Shown: positions 1-9,818, numbered from the stretch's first letter. The stretch is 64,000 bases of DNA from Antarcticirhabdus aurantiaca (GCF_009765365.1 NZ_VTOM01000017.1:81350-145349); one strand, 5' to 3'. The notes: generated by a model not told the origin, from the sequence alone. A program made the numbers and translations.

Positions 1-177
1 GAGCATCCGGTAGATCTCGTTCGGGCTGCGCTGCAGCGTCTTGGCGATCTCGGCTTGGCTCAGATCCTCGTCCGTCGACGCGAGAAGCTCGAGGATGTCG
101 AGGCCCTTGTCGAGCGCCGGCGCGCGGTAGCGATCCTCGGCCTCGCTCACCTGTCCACCCCCTCGCGCGCTCGACAT
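1..177 (-). CDS. IclR-family transcriptional regulator, N-terminal fragment
   Basis: The reverse strand encodes the start of a winged-helix regulator; the rest lies beyond the window edge. The visible part contains [16 protein letters not shown], followed by [20 protein letters not shown], which fits the first helices and recognition helix of IclR-type DNA-binding domains. Two in-frame starts exist: ATG at 177, and GTG at 150 preceded by a G-rich stretch. The GTG may be the true start. It is divergent from the zinc dehydrogenase and sugar kinase genes, so by inference it regulates them. The effector cannot be told from the fragment. Confidence 0.75.
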   Translation of the reverse strand, partial: MSSARGGGQVSEAEDRYRAPALDKGLDILELLASTDEDLSQAEIAKTLQRSPNEIYRML

Positions 178-286
178 TCACATGAGAATACTTCATTCAT
201 ATGCGAGTGCAAGCGAGGCCCTGCACGGAAGGATGAGCGGCATGTCGAGCGATACGAGGCGTGGAACCAGCAGCACCGGGAGCACC

Positions 287-1297
287 ATGTCGGCGCTCCG
301 GGTTGAGGAGCCGGGACGGATCGTCCTGACGCAGGTCGCACGCCCCGAGGAGGCGCCGCCGGGCTGGGTGCTCGTCGACGTCGCGGCAGCGGGGATCTGC
401 GGAACCGACTACCACATCTTCGAGGGCAAGCACCCCTTTCTCGCTTATCCCCGCGTGATCGGCCACGAGCTGTCGGGCCGCATCGCGGCGGACGCCGAGG
501 GCTTTCGGGCGGGCACGCTCGTCACGATCAACCCCTACATCGCCTGCGGGCGCTGCCGGGCATGCCGGCGCGGCAAGCCGAACTGCTGCGTGGCGATCGA
601 GGTGCTCGGCGTCCATCGCGACGGCGGCATCACCGGCCGCATCGCGGTTCCCGCCGGCAACCTCTACGCGGCGGACGGACTGACGCCGGCCGAAGCCGCG
701 ATGGTCGAGTTCCTGGCGATCGGCGCCCATGCGGTGCGGCGCTCGAGAACCGGGCCCGGCGAGCGCGCGCTCGTCGTCGGCGCCGGACCGATTGGCCTCG
801 GCACGGCGCTCTTCGCCCGCGAGGCGGGGGCCGAGGTCCACCTTCTCGACCTGTCGCCCCAGCGCCTCGCCATGGCGCGCGAGCGCTTCGGCTTCGAATC
901 GTCCTTCCAGCCCTCTGCGAAGGGCGCGGCCGCGATGGCTGCCACCGGCGGCGAGGGCTTCGACGTCGTCTTCGACGCCACGGGCAACGCCGCCTCGATC
1001 GAGAACTGCTTCCCGCTCGTCGCCCACGGCGGCAGCCTCGTTCTCGTCAGCGTGGTGAAGGGCGACATCCGCTTCTCGGACGCGGAATTCCATAAGCGCG
1101 AAATGTCGATCATCGGCAGCCGCAACGCCACGGCCGAAGACTTCGACACCGTGCGCCGGGCCTTCGCCGAGAAGCGGATCGACGCCGCGCGGCTCCACAC
1201 CGACACCGCATCGCTCGACGAGGCGGCCGAGCGGCTTCCGGCCTGGGCGGCCGACCGCGACGGCGTTATCAAGGCGATCGTCGAAATCTCGACCTGA
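287..1297 (+). CDS. Zinc-dependent alcohol dehydrogenase family protein (sugar/sugar-acid dehydrogenase type)
   Basis: This is a 336-residue medium-chain dehydrogenase. Catalytic zinc ligands are visible as ICGTD (Cys38) and GHE (His60-Glu61). The structural zinc lobe has cysteines at about 87, 90, 93 and 101. The NAD(P)-binding motif GAGPIG is near residues 164-169. ATG 287 was chosen because GGGAG lies just upstream and the family start matches there; the open frame runs further back to 182 without similarity. A PfkB-type kinase follows 35 bases downstream and an IclR regulator is divergent. The context therefore suggests oxidation of a sugar acid or polyol feeding a 2-keto-3-deoxy acid route. 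RspB/L-gulonate-dehydrogenase-like activity is an inference; the substrate is not readable. Confidence 0.85.
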   Translation: MSALRVEEPGRIVLTQVARPEEAPPGWVLVDVAAAGICGTDYHIFEGKHPFLAYPRVIGHELSGRIAADAEGFRAGTLVTINPYIACGRCRACRRGKPNCCVAIEVLGVHRDGGITGRIAVPAGNLYAADGLTPAEAAMVEFLAIGAHAVRRSRTGPGERALVVGAGPIGLGTALFAREAGAEVHLLDLSPQRLAMARERFGFESSFQPSAKGAAAMAATGGEGFDVVFDATGNAASIENCFPLVAHGGSLVLVSVVKGDIRFSDAEFHKREMSIIGSRNATAEDFDTVRRAFAEKRIDAARLHTDTASLDEAAERLPAWAADRDGVIKAIVEIST

Positions 1298-1332
1298 GGG
1301 AGCGGGATCGACAGGGCCGGGAGGGGCACGAA

Positions 1333-2325
1333 ATGAGCGACATCTCGAAGGACGACGAAGCCGGGGCGCGCCGCATCGTCTTTCTCGGCGAGTGCATGGT
1401 GGAGCTCTTCCACCGGCCGGGCGACGAGGCCGGCACGCTGCGCCGAACCGTCGGCGGCGACACCCTGAACGCGGCGATCTATTGCCGGCGGGCGCTCGGC
1501 GACACGGGCGCGGCGACCGTCGCCTACGCGACGCGCATCGGCGGCGACGCCTTCGGGCTGGAAATCCCGGGCTTCATCGCGGCGGAAGGCGTCGAGGCGA
1601 ACCTCGCCACCGTCGCCGCCGGTGAAAAGACCGGCCTCTACGCCATCAGCCGCGACGCGGCGGGCGAGCGCTCCTTTTCCTATTGGCGCTCTGCGTCGGC
1701 CGCCCGGCGCCTCCTCGCCGAGCCGAACGAGGCCGAACGGCTCGAAGCGGCGATCGAAGCGTCGGAGGCCTTGTTCTTCTCGGGCATCACCCTCGCGATC
1801 CTCGAGCCGGCTGCCCGGACCCGGCTTCTCGCGCTCGCGCGGCGAATGCGCGACGCCGGCCGCCTCGTCGGCTTCGACAACAACTACCGACCCAAGCTCT
1901 GGGAGTCGGAGGACACGGCGCGCGAGGCGATCGCCGCCGGGCACGCCGCGGCGTCCCTCACCCTTCCGAGCTTCGACGACGAGGTCCTCCTGTTCGGCGA
2001 CGCGACGCCCGAAGCGACGGCCCGGCGCCTTCTCGGCCTCGGCGCCGGCGGGGTGATCGTCAAGGCGGGCGCCGAAGCGGCGATCGTCGCGAGCACCGAT
2101 GGCCTTCGAACCGTTCCGGGCGAGCGCGCGGCGCGCGTCGTCGACACGACAGCCGCCGGCGACAGCTTCGACGGCGCGGCACTTGCCGCGCGCCTGTGCG
2201 GCGGGACCCTGGAACAGGCGGCACGTGCCGGCCACCGGATGGCGTCGCGCGTCATCGGCGAATACGGCGCAATCGTGCCGCGAGACGCGACGACCTGGGC
2301 CGAGGGGCCGCTCGCGTCCCGCTGA
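1333..2325 (+). CDS. kdgK: PfkB-family sugar kinase, probable 2-dehydro-3-deoxygluconokinase
   Basis: This is a 330-residue ribokinase-fold enzyme. The N-terminal segment FLGECMVELFHRPGDE and the GGDTLNAAIY substrate-binding loop are typical of KDG kinases. The C-terminal PfkB signature DTTAAGDSFDGA (around residues 271-282) carries the catalytic aspartate and anion hole. It would phosphorylate 2-keto-3-deoxygluconate with ATP, giving KDPG for aldolase cleavage. It follows the zinc dehydrogenase closely and is probably cotranscribed with it under the IclR regulator. The KDG assignment rests on family resemblance; another keto-sugar is possible. Confidence 0.8.
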   Translation: MSDISKDDEAGARRIVFLGECMVELFHRPGDEAGTLRRTVGGDTLNAAIYCRRALGDTGAATVAYATRIGGDAFGLEIPGFIAAEGVEANLATVAAGEKTGLYAISRDAAGERSFSYWRSASAARRLLAEPNEAERLEAAIEASEALFFSGITLAILEPAARTRLLALARRMRDAGRLVGFDNNYRPKLWESEDTAREAIAAGHAAASLTLPSFDDEVLLFGDATPEATARRLLGLGAGGVIVKAGAEAAIVASTDGLRTVPGERAARVVDTTAAGDSFDGAALAARLCGGTLEQAARAGHRMASRVIGEYGAIVPRDATTWAEGPLASR

Positions 2326-2343
2326 ACGCTGCGCGTCGGGGTT

Positions 2344-2520
2344 TCAGCGGGCGACGAACCGGTTCTCGTTCGGCCGCTGGTTCTGGTTCGCCTGCTTGAA
2401 CTCGATCTCGTGGGAGGCAGCGGCCCAGAACTCGTGCTCGCGCCCGTTCGGCCGGCCGGCCCTTTCCCACAGAAGATAGGCCAGTTCCCTGACCCGTTCG
2501 GAGCTGTCGTCGATCGGCAT
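2344..2520 (-). CDS. DUF2934 small protein
   Basis: This is a 58-residue protein with the DUF2934 pattern: RVRELAYLLWERAGRP, then EFWAAASHEIE. These small acidic or amphipathic proteins are common in Hyphomicrobiales and their function is unknown. ATG 2520 is preceded on its strand by a strong GGAGGAG ribosome-binding site, so the longer open frame up to 2682 was not used. It converges tail-to-tail with the kinase gene, with only 18 bases between stops. Confidence 0.8.
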   Translation of the reverse strand: MPIDDSSERVRELAYLLWERAGRPNGREHEFWAAASHEIEFKQANQNQRPNENRFVAR

Positions 2521-2833
2521 CCCGCACTCCTCCACTCTCGACAGCTTCGAAGACCATGCCGTCGCACTGCAGCACAGGGAACAATTCCCCGTTGCGCTTG
2601 CGCGGACCATGCCGCATTCAAGCTGTTCTTGACCTCGATGCCCGCTCGGCCCTTGGCTGGCTCCAATAAATCCACTGGCCAAGCGGATGAGGTTGGAAAA
2701 CGTTAGAAGGGGTCAAGCGGTTGCAGGACGAACATTTTCGCAATCGACTTGCGAAGCGGGTTGGTCGAAACCGAATCAGACGTTGGGCAGAACGCCGCGT
2801 CGACCGAGACGACGGCGCGCGACATGAAGGGCC
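2521..2833. other. Intergenic region between divergent DUF2934 and response regulator genes
   Basis: About 310 bases without a convincing gene. It must hold promoters for both flanking genes. A 13-base palindrome, GGGAA-CAA-TTCCC, lies at 2577-2589 and could be an operator. No clear housekeeping or ECF-type promoter was identified. Confidence 0.4.
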
Positions 2834-3232
2834 ATGATGATAACGCTGACCTCCAACGACTTCGCCGGACGGCGCATCCTCATCGTCGAGGACGAGTTTT
2901 TCTTCGCGGAGGAGACGGCTCACGCCGTGCGTCAAGCAGGGGGCGTGGTTCTGGGGCCGGTGGCGAGCGTGGAGGAGGCCCTGGCGCTGATCGACGCCGG
3001 GCAACAGGTGGACGGCGCCGTGCTCGACATCAAGCTCGGCGACCAGGCCTCGTTTCCGGTGGCCCGAACCTTGCGCGAGCGCGGCATCCCGTTGATCTTC
3101 GTGACCGGCTACGATGATTGGTTCATCCCGCAGGAGCACGAGGACGTTCCGCTCTACAGCAAGCCGATGGACGCGGACAACGTGGTCCGCGTTCTCTTCG
3201 AGGCGACCCGCCGCGACCGCGACGGGTCTTGA
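2834..3232 (+). CDS. Single-domain response regulator
   Basis: This 132-residue protein is almost entirely one CheY-like receiver domain. It shows the acidic pocket (LIVEDE), the phospho-acceptor aspartate in VLDIKLGD, the switch threonine in FVTGYD and the conserved lysine in YSKPM. No output domain follows, so it must act by protein contact or phosphotransfer. No histidine kinase is adjacent, so its partner is elsewhere. The start has AAGGG six bases upstream. The gene converges with the MarR gene, with three bases between stops. Confidence 0.88.
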   Translation: MMITLTSNDFAGRRILIVEDEFFFAEETAHAVRQAGGVVLGPVASVEEALALIDAGQQVDGAVLDIKLGDQASFPVARTLRERGIPLIFVTGYDDWFIPQEHEDVPLYSKPMDADNVVRVLFEATRRDRDGS

Positions 3233-3235
3233 GGC

Positions 3236-3721
3236 TCAGCGCAGCCGGGACAGGCGCTTGGTGAGGATCGAGTCGAGGCTGCCGAGATTGTCGACGATGT
3301 CGACCGACTGATCCCCGAGTGCTTCCACCAGATCGTCCTCGAGACGCTTCCAGACGGCGCGCACGCTTTCCTGGACCTTCACGCCGTCCGGCGTCAGGCG
3401 GACCAGCGTCTTACGACGGTCGTCCTGATCGCCCTGGCGCAGCGTCCAGCCCTTCTTGCCCACCTGATCGAGCATCTTGGACACGGTGGACGGCCGCACC
3501 GACAGCTCCGTCGCGATGTCGAGGACGCTCTTGGCATGCTCGGCGTCCAGAACGCCGAGGAGCTGGTCCTGGCCGACGAGCACGTCGATCGGGGCGAGCT
3601 TCAAGGCCATGAGCTGGCGCACGGACTTGGCGATCGAGACAAGTCCGGGCACCAGCCGCTGAGTGGAAGTTCCCGGCTCCGCGCGCAGTTCCTCGCGCAG
3701 CTGTGAGGATGGGTTCGGCAT
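3236..3721 (-). CDS. MarR-family transcriptional regulator
   Basis: This is a 161-residue winged-helix protein. The recognition region is [20 protein letters not shown]. The wing sequence [19 protein letters not shown] contains the DxRxxxxxLT signature of MarR proteins. Flanking helices would form the dimer interface. It is divergent from zwf across a 300-base region with an inverted repeat. It may therefore autoregulate and could influence zwf, but that is inference. No ligand class can be read from the sequence. Confidence 0.88.
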   Translation of the reverse strand: MPNPSSQLREELRAEPGTSTQRLVPGLVSIAKSVRQLMALKLAPIDVLVGQDQLLGVLDAEHAKSVLDIATELSVRPSTVSKMLDQVGKKGWTLRQGDQDDRRKTLVRLTPDGVKVQESVRAVWKRLEDDLVEALGDQSVDIVDNLGSLDSILTKRLSRLR

Positions 3722-4024
3722 AGCAACCTCATCTTTTCAATCGGTTGGACGGGTGCCTCGGGGCGGTTCGGAATCGCTTCCATGGGCCTCAGCGACACAT
3801 TGTCAGCAACACATATCGTTCACAATCAAGCGAGGAGCGCAAGCCCCGGTTTTCATAATCAGAACCTGCAATCACAGACTGCAACTGCAGGCGCAGCTAA
3901 GTACCACCATCCGACAAGGGTCGCGACATGTCGGAATGCGATCATCGATGAAGGTAGCCGGCTGGGCGCGCGACCCTCCGACCTCTATGTTGCAGCGCCT
4001 CGAGAAGGACAGCGGAACGGGTCG
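3722..4024. promoter_or_regulatory. Divergent MarR/zwf control region
   Basis: This is a 303-base intergenic region, locally richer in A+T than the genes. It contains the inverted repeat CTGCA-AC-TGCAG at 3879-3890 and neighbouring CTGCA half-sites (for example near 3867), the kind of arrangement expected for a dimeric MarR operator. No small gene was found; the upstream in-frame extension of zwf across it lacks coding character. Confidence 0.4.
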
Positions 4025-5488
4025 ATGACGAAGAATGCTCAGAAGGTGGGTCCGAAGTACCCTCAGGTCGTCGTTCTGTTCGGCGCGACGGGGGACCTGT
4101 CGAAGCGCAAGCTCCTGCCGGGCCTGTTTCACCTCGTCAGTGCTGGCTTCATTCCGGGCTGCCGGATCATCGGCGTGTCGCTCGACGACATCGACGCGGA
4201 CGCCTTCAGGGCCGTGGCGCGCGACGCCCTGAACCAGTTCCTGTCGCGGCGGATGAGCGAGGAGGACTGGTCCGCCTTCGCGCAGATCCTCGACTACGTG
4301 CCGCTCTCGGCGGGCGCGGGCGCCCTGAAGGAAGCGGTCCGGCGGGCCGAAGCGTCGCTCGCCGGCGAGACGCGCCTGATGCATTATCTGTCGGTTCCGC
4401 CCGCGGCGGCCCTTCCCGCCGTCCGCATGCTCGCCGAGGCGGGGCTCACCGAGCACTGCCGCATCATCATGGAGAAGCCCTTCGGCACCGACCTCGCCAG
4501 CGCGACGGTGCTCAATGCCCGGCTTCACGAGGTGTTCGACGAGGAGCAGATCTTCCGCATCGACCACTTCCTCGGCAAGGAGGCGGCGCAGAACATCCTC
4601 GCCTTCCGCTTCGCCAACGGCCTGTTCGAGCCGATCTGGAACCGCAACTTCATCGATCACGTGCAGATCGACGTGCCGGAGACCCTCGGCCTCGGCAAGC
4701 GCTCGGGCTTCTACGAGGCGACCGGGGCCTATCGCGACATGGTGGTGACCCACCTCTTCCAGATCCTCGGCTTCATGGCGATGGAGCCGCCGACCTCGCT
4801 GGAGCCGGCGCCGATCAGCGAGGAGAAGAACAAGGTCTTCCGCTCCATGCTCCCGATCGATCCGAAGGACGTGGTGCGCGGCCAATATGCCGGCTATCGC
4901 GAAGAGGAGGGCGTCGATCCGATCTCCGAGACGGAAACCTTCATCGCGCTGAAATGCCAGATCGACAACTGGCGCTGGGCGGGCGTGCCGTTCTATCTCC
5001 GGACAGGCAAGCGCCTCGCCGAAGGCCAGCGCATCATTTCCATCGCCTTTCGCGAGCCGCCGAAGTCGATGTTCCCCGCCGGTTCGGGGGTCGGCGCGCA
5101 GGGGCCGGACCACCTGACCTTCGATCTCGCGGACGCCTCGAAGATGTCGCTCTCCTTCTACGGCAAGCGACCGGGGCCGGGCATGCGGCTCGACAAGCTG
5201 TCGATGCAGTTCGCCATGCGCGACACGGATATGCTGGGGGAGGTGCTGGAAGCCTACGAGCGCCTGATCCTCGACGCCATGCGCGGCGACCGCACTCTGT
5301 TCACGACGGCCGAGGGCATCGAGCGGCTTTGGCAGGTGTCGGTGCCGCTGATCGAGAACCCGCCGCCGGTGCGGCTCTACGCGCCGGGCTCCTGGGGACC
5401 GAAGTCGATCCACCAGTTGATTGCGCCCCATGCATGGCGCCTGCCCTTCGAGCGCGCCTGGCGCGACCCGAACCTGATGGACGGCTAA
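4025..5488 (+). CDS. zwf: Glucose-6-phosphate 1-dehydrogenase
   Basis: A 487-residue enzyme, the usual length, oxidising glucose-6-phosphate to 6-phosphogluconolactone with NADP(+). It is the entry step of the oxidative pentose phosphate and Entner-Doudoroff routes in the cytosol. The dinucleotide fingerprint [10 protein letters not shown] lies at residues 20-29. The active-site signature RIDHFLGKE is near residue 180. C-terminal substrate-domain sequences such as FYLRTGKRL are present. ATG 4025 was chosen because similarity begins there. The frame is open back to 3782, but that stretch is regulatory. The usual partners pgl and edd do not follow, so zwf stands alone here. Confidence 0.95.
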   Translation: MTKNAQKVGPKYPQVVVLFGATGDLSKRKLLPGLFHLVSAGFIPGCRIIGVSLDDIDADAFRAVARDALNQFLSRRMSEEDWSAFAQILDYVPLSAGAGALKEAVRRAEASLAGETRLMHYLSVPPAAALPAVRMLAEAGLTEHCRIIMEKPFGTDLASATVLNARLHEVFDEEQIFRIDHFLGKEAAQNILAFRFANGLFEPIWNRNFIDHVQIDVPETLGLGKRSGFYEATGAYRDMVVTHLFQILGFMAMEPPTSLEPAPISEEKNKVFRSMLPIDPKDVVRGQYAGYREEEGVDPISETETFIALKCQIDNWRWAGVPFYLRTGKRLAEGQRIISIAFREPPKSMFPAGSGVGAQGPDHLTFDLADASKMSLSFYGKRPGPGMRLDKLSMQFAMRDTDMLGEVLEAYERLILDAMRGDRTLFTTAEGIERLWQVSVPLIENPPPVRLYAPGSWGPKSIHQLIAPHAWRLPFERAWRDPNLMDG

Positions 5489-5578
5489 AGGCGGGCGCGA
5501 CGAAAGCGCCGGGGCGGGATCGTTCCGACGCGGGCGACGTTCGCCACGGACACGATGTCATGACGAGGGAGCCGACTC

Positions 5579-5851
5579 ATGTCCGCAGCGCAGACCGCCG
5601 CTACCGCCTCGATGTCCGACAAGGCGCGCTCGATCTTCGCCTTCGCCGCCTACTACGCCCTTCTATCGGGCGATCCGGTGCGCGAGGTGGTGCTCGATGA
5701 CGGGCAGGGCCACCATGCCGACGCGGACGGCGTGAAGGAACTTCAATCGGCCGGCCTGATCGAGCCGCAGGGCGCGAAGGCCCGCCTGACCGACGAGGGG
5801 CAAGCCGTCCTCGGCAAGGTCATCGCCGCGATCCGCGGCGTCGACGCCTGA
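5579..5851 (+). CDS. Conserved-looking hypothetical protein, 90 aa
   Basis: This is a 90-residue soluble protein with no signal or membrane segment. The middle section DPVREVVLDDGQGHHADADG followed by a compact basic C-terminal half (LIEPQGAKARLTDEGQ) looks like a small winged-helix or adaptor fold, but I do not recognise a family. It starts 90 bases after zwf, and GAGGGAG lies a few bases before the ATG. Codon use matches the chromosome. Confidence 0.6.
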   Translation: MSAAQTAATASMSDKARSIFAFAAYYALLSGDPVREVVLDDGQGHHADADGVKELQSAGLIEPQGAKARLTDEGQAVLGKVIAAIRGVDA

Positions 5852-6015
5852 AAACCGGAGCGACGGAGAAACGCCTCGTCAATCGTGGAAGCGGACTCAT
5901 GCGAGCCGCGACGATTCGAGACTGAGTTAGATGGGTTACGGGCGGATCAGGCCACCCGCAGCCCCGAGCATCAACGGCGCCGGGAGCGAGGCTCCCAAGG
6001 CGCCGCCTTCAGCGA

Positions 6016-6180
6016 TCAGCGGCCGAACTTGACGTCGTCGAAAGCATCGGCCGGAAGATTGAGATTGCGCAGCGCGCGGGCGCTGGGCTTGCGGCCGGCT
6101 TCCACCGCGGCGGCGCATTCGCGCGCACCCGACATCATGTCGAGGAAGCTGCGGAAGCGGTTCTGCGTGCGCGCGGTCAT
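6016..6180 (-). CDS. Small basic hypothetical protein, 54 aa
   Basis: This is a 54-residue protein with the central pattern CAAAVEAGRKPSARALRNLN, a type of short basic protein common in Hyphomicrobiales and of unknown function. ATG 6180 has GGATGAG about seven bases upstream on its strand; the longer frame to 6234 lacks such a site. It lies downstream of sdhA in the same direction but is separated by a terminator, so it is probably transcribed independently. Confidence 0.6.
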   Translation of the reverse strand: MTARTQNRFRSFLDMMSGARECAAAVEAGRKPSARALRNLNLPADAFDDVKFGR

Positions 6181-6366
6181 TGTTTTCTCATCCTTTGCGT
6201 GCGTCTGCAGCCTGTCTTGCTGCAATGCAAACATAGGTGCTGCGGCGGCCCGCCGTTAGGGTCGGCGGATCAAGGCAGCCATGCAGGATCGGGACGCTTC
6301 GCGCCCAGGTGGTTTCAACCCTTCCTCAAGACGTTCGTGCAGCATCCATGCCCGTTAGATTGATAA

Positions 6367-6394
6367 AGGGCGGCGGACCATCGTCCGCCGCCCT
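6367..6394 (-). terminator. Terminator of the sdhCDA transcript
   Basis: An 11-bp perfect stem (6367-6377 with 6384-6394) around a six-base loop lies 37 bases after the sdhA stop. On the reverse strand it is followed by a short T-containing stretch. Confidence 0.7.
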
Positions 6395-6430
6395 CTCGAG
6401 TTCGACCTTTTCGAAGCCTGCCTCCGGGCG

Positions 6431-8290
6431 TCAGTAGACGCGCTTCTTCGGCTGGATGTACTCGATCTGGTTCGACAGGGTGTAGGTGTGCACCGGGCGA
6501 TCGTCGAGCGAGACCGTCTTGGCGGCCGTGTCGCAGAAGGACAGGGTGTGCTTCATCCAGTTGGCGTCGTCGCGCTCGGGGAAGTCCTCGCGGGCATGGG
6601 CGCCGCGCGACTCGGTGCGAGCCCGGGCCGAGTCCATGGTGACGACCGCTTGGGCTATCAGGTTGTCGTACTCCAAAGTCTCGACGAGGTCGGTGTTCCA
6701 GATCAGCGAACGGTCCTTGACCGCGACGTCCTCGGAGCCCTGCCAGATCTCGTGGATCTTGTGGTGGCCTTCCTCCAGCACCTCGCCGGTGCGAAACACG
6801 GCGCAGTTCGACTGCATGGTGCGCTGCATGCGGTCGCGCAGCATCGCGGTCGGCGTGCCGCCAGAAGCATGGCGGAAGCGGTCGAGGCGCGAGAGCGCGA
6901 AGTCGCCCGCGCCCGCCGGCAGGTCCGGCTGGTCCTCGCCGGCCGTCACCGTGTCGGCGCAGCGCAGCGCCGCGGCTCGGCCGAAGACGACGAGGTCGAT
7001 CAGCGAGTTGGACCCCAGGCGATTGGCGCCGTGGACGGAGACGCAGGCCGCCTCGCCCACCGCCATCAGGCCGGGGACGACCGTGTCGGCGTCGCCGTTC
7101 CGCTTGGTCAGCACTTCGCCGTGATAGTTCGTCGGGATGCCGCCCATGTTGTAGTGGACGGTCGGCAGGACCGGGATCGGCTCCTTGGTCACGTCGACGC
7201 CCGCGAAGATCTTCGCGCTTTCCGAGATGCCCGGCAGGCGCTCGTGGAGGATCGCGGGATCGAGGTGGTCGAGGTGCAGGAAAATGTGGTCCTTGTTCTT
7301 GCCGACGCCCCGGCCGTCGCGGATCTCCATGGTCATGGAGCGCGAAACGACGTCGCGGGAGGCCAGATCCTTGGCGGAAGGGGCGTAGCGCTCCATGAAG
7401 CGCTCGCCTTCGGAGTTGGTGAGGTACCCGCCCTCGCCCCGCGCGCCCTCCGTGATGAGGCAGCCCGCGCCGTAGATGCCGGTCGGGTGGAACTGCACGA
7501 ACTCCATGTCCTGCAGCGGCAGGCCGGCGCGCAGCACCATGGCGTTGCCGTCGCCCGTGCAGGTGTGGGCGGAGGTCGCGGAGAAGTAGGCGCGCCCGTA
7601 GCCGCCGGTCGCCAGGATCGTCTTCTTGGAGCGGAAGCGGTGGATCGTGCCGTCGTCCATGTTGAGGGCGACGACGCCGCGGCAGGCGCCTTCCTCGTCC
7701 ATGATCAGGTCGATCGCGAAGTACTCGATGAAGAACTCCGAGGCGTAGCGCAGAGACTGGCCGTAGAGCGTGTGGAGGATCGCGTGGCCTGTACGGTCGG
7801 CGGCGGCGCAGGTGCGCTGGGCTGCCGGGCCGTTGCCGTAATCGGTGGTCATTCCGCCGAAGGGCCGCTGGTAGATGCGCCCGTCCTCGGTGCGCGAGAA
7901 GGGCACGCCGAAATGCTCGAGCTCGTAGACGGCCGCGGGCGCGTTGCGCACCAGGTACTCGATGGCGTCCTGGTCGCCGAGCCAGTCCGACCCCTTCACG
8001 GTGTCGTACATGTGCCAGCGCCAGTCGTCCTTGCCCATGTTGCCGAGCGAGGCGGCGACGCCCCCTTGCGCGGCGACCGTGTGGGAGCGCGTCGGAAAGA
8101 CCTTGGTGATGCAGGCGGTCTTGAGGCCGGCCTGGGCCGCGCCGAGCGTGGCGCGAAGACCGGCGCCGCCCGCCCCCACGACCACCACGTCGAACGTGTG
8201 GTCGACCATCGGATAGGCCTGCCCCTTGATGCCGGGGGCGGCGGAGCGGTGCGGCTGGCCGGCGGGGGCGGAAGCGTTCATGTCGGCCAT
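6431..8290 (-). CDS. sdhA: Succinate dehydrogenase flavoprotein subunit
   Basis: A 619-residue FAD-linked catalytic subunit of respiratory complex II, oxidising succinate to fumarate at the inner face of the membrane. The FAD-binding GAGGAG motif is at residues 39-44. The SHTVAAQGG segment around His70 marks the covalent FAD histidine. The active-site region HTCTGDG and the C-terminal YIQPKKRVY tail are typical of alphaproteobacterial SdhA. It follows sdhD by four bases, so the three genes form one operon. The iron-sulphur subunit gene that normally follows is missing, and a terminator is found instead. Confidence 0.96.
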   Translation of the reverse strand: MADMNASAPAGQPHRSAAPGIKGQAYPMVDHTFDVVVVGAGGAGLRATLGAAQAGLKTACITKVFPTRSHTVAAQGGVAASLGNMGKDDWRWHMYDTVKGSDWLGDQDAIEYLVRNAPAAVYELEHFGVPFSRTEDGRIYQRPFGGMTTDYGNGPAAQRTCAAADRTGHAILHTLYGQSLRYASEFFIEYFAIDLIMDEEGACRGVVALNMDDGTIHRFRSKKTILATGGYGRAYFSATSAHTCTGDGNAMVLRAGLPLQDMEFVQFHPTGIYGAGCLITEGARGEGGYLTNSEGERFMERYAPSAKDLASRDVVSRSMTMEIRDGRGVGKNKDHIFLHLDHLDPAILHERLPGISESAKIFAGVDVTKEPIPVLPTVHYNMGGIPTNYHGEVLTKRNGDADTVVPGLMAVGEAACVSVHGANRLGSNSLIDLVVFGRAAALRCADTVTAGEDQPDLPAGAGDFALSRLDRFRHASGGTPTAMLRDRMQRTMQSNCAVFRTGEVLEEGHHKIHEIWQGSEDVAVKDRSLIWNTDLVETLEYDNLIAQAVVTMDSARARTESRGAHAREDFPERDDANWMKHTLSFCDTAAKTVSLDDRPVHTYTLSNQIEYIQPKKRVY

Positions 8291-8294
8291 GGGC

Positions 8295-8687
8295 TCAGGC
8301 TCCGAAGCTCAGCTTGGCGATCGCGAAGAGGCTGGCGGCGGCGATCAGCACGGCGAAGAAGGTGTTGATGATGCGCAGCGGGAGCTTCCAGGTCGAGTGG
8401 ACGTAGTCCTCGATCACGATCTCCATGCCCAGACGCATGTGGATGGAGAAGGACACCGGGACAAGCGCGACAAGGAGTCCGATGATCGGGTTGCGGAAGG
8501 CCTCGCGCACGACGGCGTAGGGCTCGTCGTGCATGGCGACGAGGAAGACCACGAAGAACAGGATCAGCGCGATGTTGGACAGGGCGGTCATGCGCTGGAG
8601 CCAGAAGTGCTCCGTGCCGCTGCCGGAAACGCCCAGGCCGCGGACGCGGCGCAGCGGCGTGCGCATCTTGAAGGGATCGGCGCTCAT
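8295..8687 (-). CDS. sdhD: Succinate dehydrogenase membrane anchor subunit
   Basis: A 130-residue hydrophobic protein with three predicted membrane helices (starting about residues 33, 63 and 100). The N-terminal [20 protein letters not shown] segment is characteristic of rhizobial SdhD. The HFWLQR and [15 protein letters not shown] regions hold histidines suited to heme b and quinone-site contacts. It anchors SdhAB to the membrane with SdhC. It lies 10 bases after sdhC and four before sdhA. Confidence 0.92.
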   Translation of the reverse strand: MSADPFKMRTPLRRVRGLGVSGSGTEHFWLQRMTALSNIALILFFVVFLVAMHDEPYAVVREAFRNPIIGLLVALVPVSFSIHMRLGMEIVIEDYVHSTWKLPLRIINTFFAVLIAAASLFAIAKLSFGA

Positions 8688-8697
8688 CGGGGCTTCC

Positions 8698-9087
8698 TCA
8701 AACGATCCAGACGATCAGCCACAGGAGAAGGGTGGAGGCGAGCGAGGCGACGAGCGTTGCCTGCGCCGCGAGGGTCGACTGCTCGCGGGTGATCGCGTGG
8801 CCCATGTCCCAGACGAAGTGGCGAAGACCGCCGAACATGTGGTGCAGCAGCACCCAGGAATACACGAACAGGAACAGGCGCCCGATGATCGAGCCGAAGA
8901 AGGCCGAGGCGTAGGAGAAGGCTTCCGGCCCGCTCGCCGCGGCGAGCAGCCACCAGACGAAGAACACCGTGCCGAGATAAAGGCCGACGCCGGTGACCCG
9001 GTGGACGATCGACATCGCCATGGTCGGCTTGAACCGGTAGATCGACAGGTGCGGCGACAGGGGCCGCGCGGATTTCGTATCGGACAT
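8698..9087 (-). CDS. sdhC: Succinate dehydrogenase cytochrome b556 subunit
   Basis: A 129-residue membrane subunit of complex II. The signatures are RPLSPHLSIYRFKPTMAMS near the N terminus and SWVLLHHMFGGLRHFVWD, which carries the heme-ligand histidine. Three transmembrane helices are evident. ATG 9087 gives the family-typical MSDTKSARPLSPH start; the open frame extends to 9129 without similarity. It is the first gene of sdhC-sdhD-sdhA, so the operon promoter lies in 9088-9270. Confidence 0.93.
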   Translation of the reverse strand: MSDTKSARPLSPHLSIYRFKPTMAMSIVHRVTGVGLYLGTVFFVWWLLAAASGPEAFSYASAFFGSIIGRLFLFVYSWVLLHHMFGGLRHFVWDMGHAITREQSTLAAQATLVASLASTLLLWLIVWIV

Positions 9088-9270
9088 CGGAGCGAGACAC
9101 GTCCCTGGTGCGAGATGCGGAAGACGCATGGGCGGCTTCGAACGCCCGGCATCCCTCGAACGGCTCTAAAAGACGGAAGGCGCGAGCGAAAGCAAGGGCC
9201 GAAGATGCCGCGCGGCGGCCTTGTTCCCGCCTAAACCGATTAAGCCGGCAGGCGCCCTCGCCCGCCCCGC

Positions 9271-9753
9271 TCAGCCTTGCGCCGCGGGGTCGCGGTTGAC
9301 GAAGCGGATCACGAAGCTCGACCAGTCGGCGGGCTCGGCGACGCGCTCGTAGAGGTGGCGATTCTGCCCAGGGTTGCGGGGAGCGTGCAGCACGATCTTC
9401 GACCAGCCGCGCCCATCCGCTTCCTCGGCCAGAAGGTCGATCATCGCCTTGGCGATTCCCTTCCGGCGATGGGCGTGGTCGACGTAGATGTGGTCGGCAA
9501 GGCCCGCGCGCATGCCCGTCCAAAGATCCGGCACGTCGTAGAAGACGAGGAAGCCGACGAGCGCGCCGTCGAGCCGGGCGCCGAGCACCTCGGCGGTTCG
9601 ATCCTGGAGGAGCTGCTCGGCGTAGAAGTTGTCGGGCGCGCCCGGCGCGCCGCGGAACAGGGACTGGCTGTAGGCGGAGATCAGCGGCGCGAGATCGCGC
9701 GCGTCGCTGAGGCGCAACTTTCGGATCTCGATGTCGGGCGTCGGCGTCTCCAT
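9271..9753 (-). CDS. GNAT-family N-acetyltransferase
   Basis: This is a 160-residue acetyl-CoA-dependent acetyltransferase. The acetyl-CoA pyrophosphate loop is visible in HRRKGIAKAMIDLLAEEA, matching the R/QxxGxG/A pattern. The preceding strand VGFLVFYDV and the following IVLHAPRNPGQNRHLYERVA give the rest of motif A and B. The acceptor is unknown. It is transcribed in the same direction as sdhC but lies upstream of it, with 183 bases between. Confidence 0.85.
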   Translation of the reverse strand: METPTPDIEIRKLRLSDARDLAPLISAYSQSLFRGAPGAPDNFYAEQLLQDRTAEVLGARLDGALVGFLVFYDVPDLWTGMRAGLADHIYVDHAHRRKGIAKAMIDLLAEEADGRGWSKIVLHAPRNPGQNRHLYERVAEPADWSSFVIRFVNRDPAAQG

Positions 9754-9818
9754 GCCCGCTCCTGTCGCGCGCCGCGCCCCTCCTCGTCAAGCCGGCGCGG
9801 CCGAGCGCTCGCGGTGAA

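Noticed and set aside
197..1198. 333-residue open frame opposite the zinc dehydrogenase
   Set aside because: The forward gene has all metal and cofactor motifs; the reverse frame has none.
6488..8368. 626-residue open frame on the + strand opposite sdhA
   Set aside because: It is the high-GC antisense shadow of sdhA: composition is His/Val/Ala/Arg-rich, it has no family features, and sdhA is certain.
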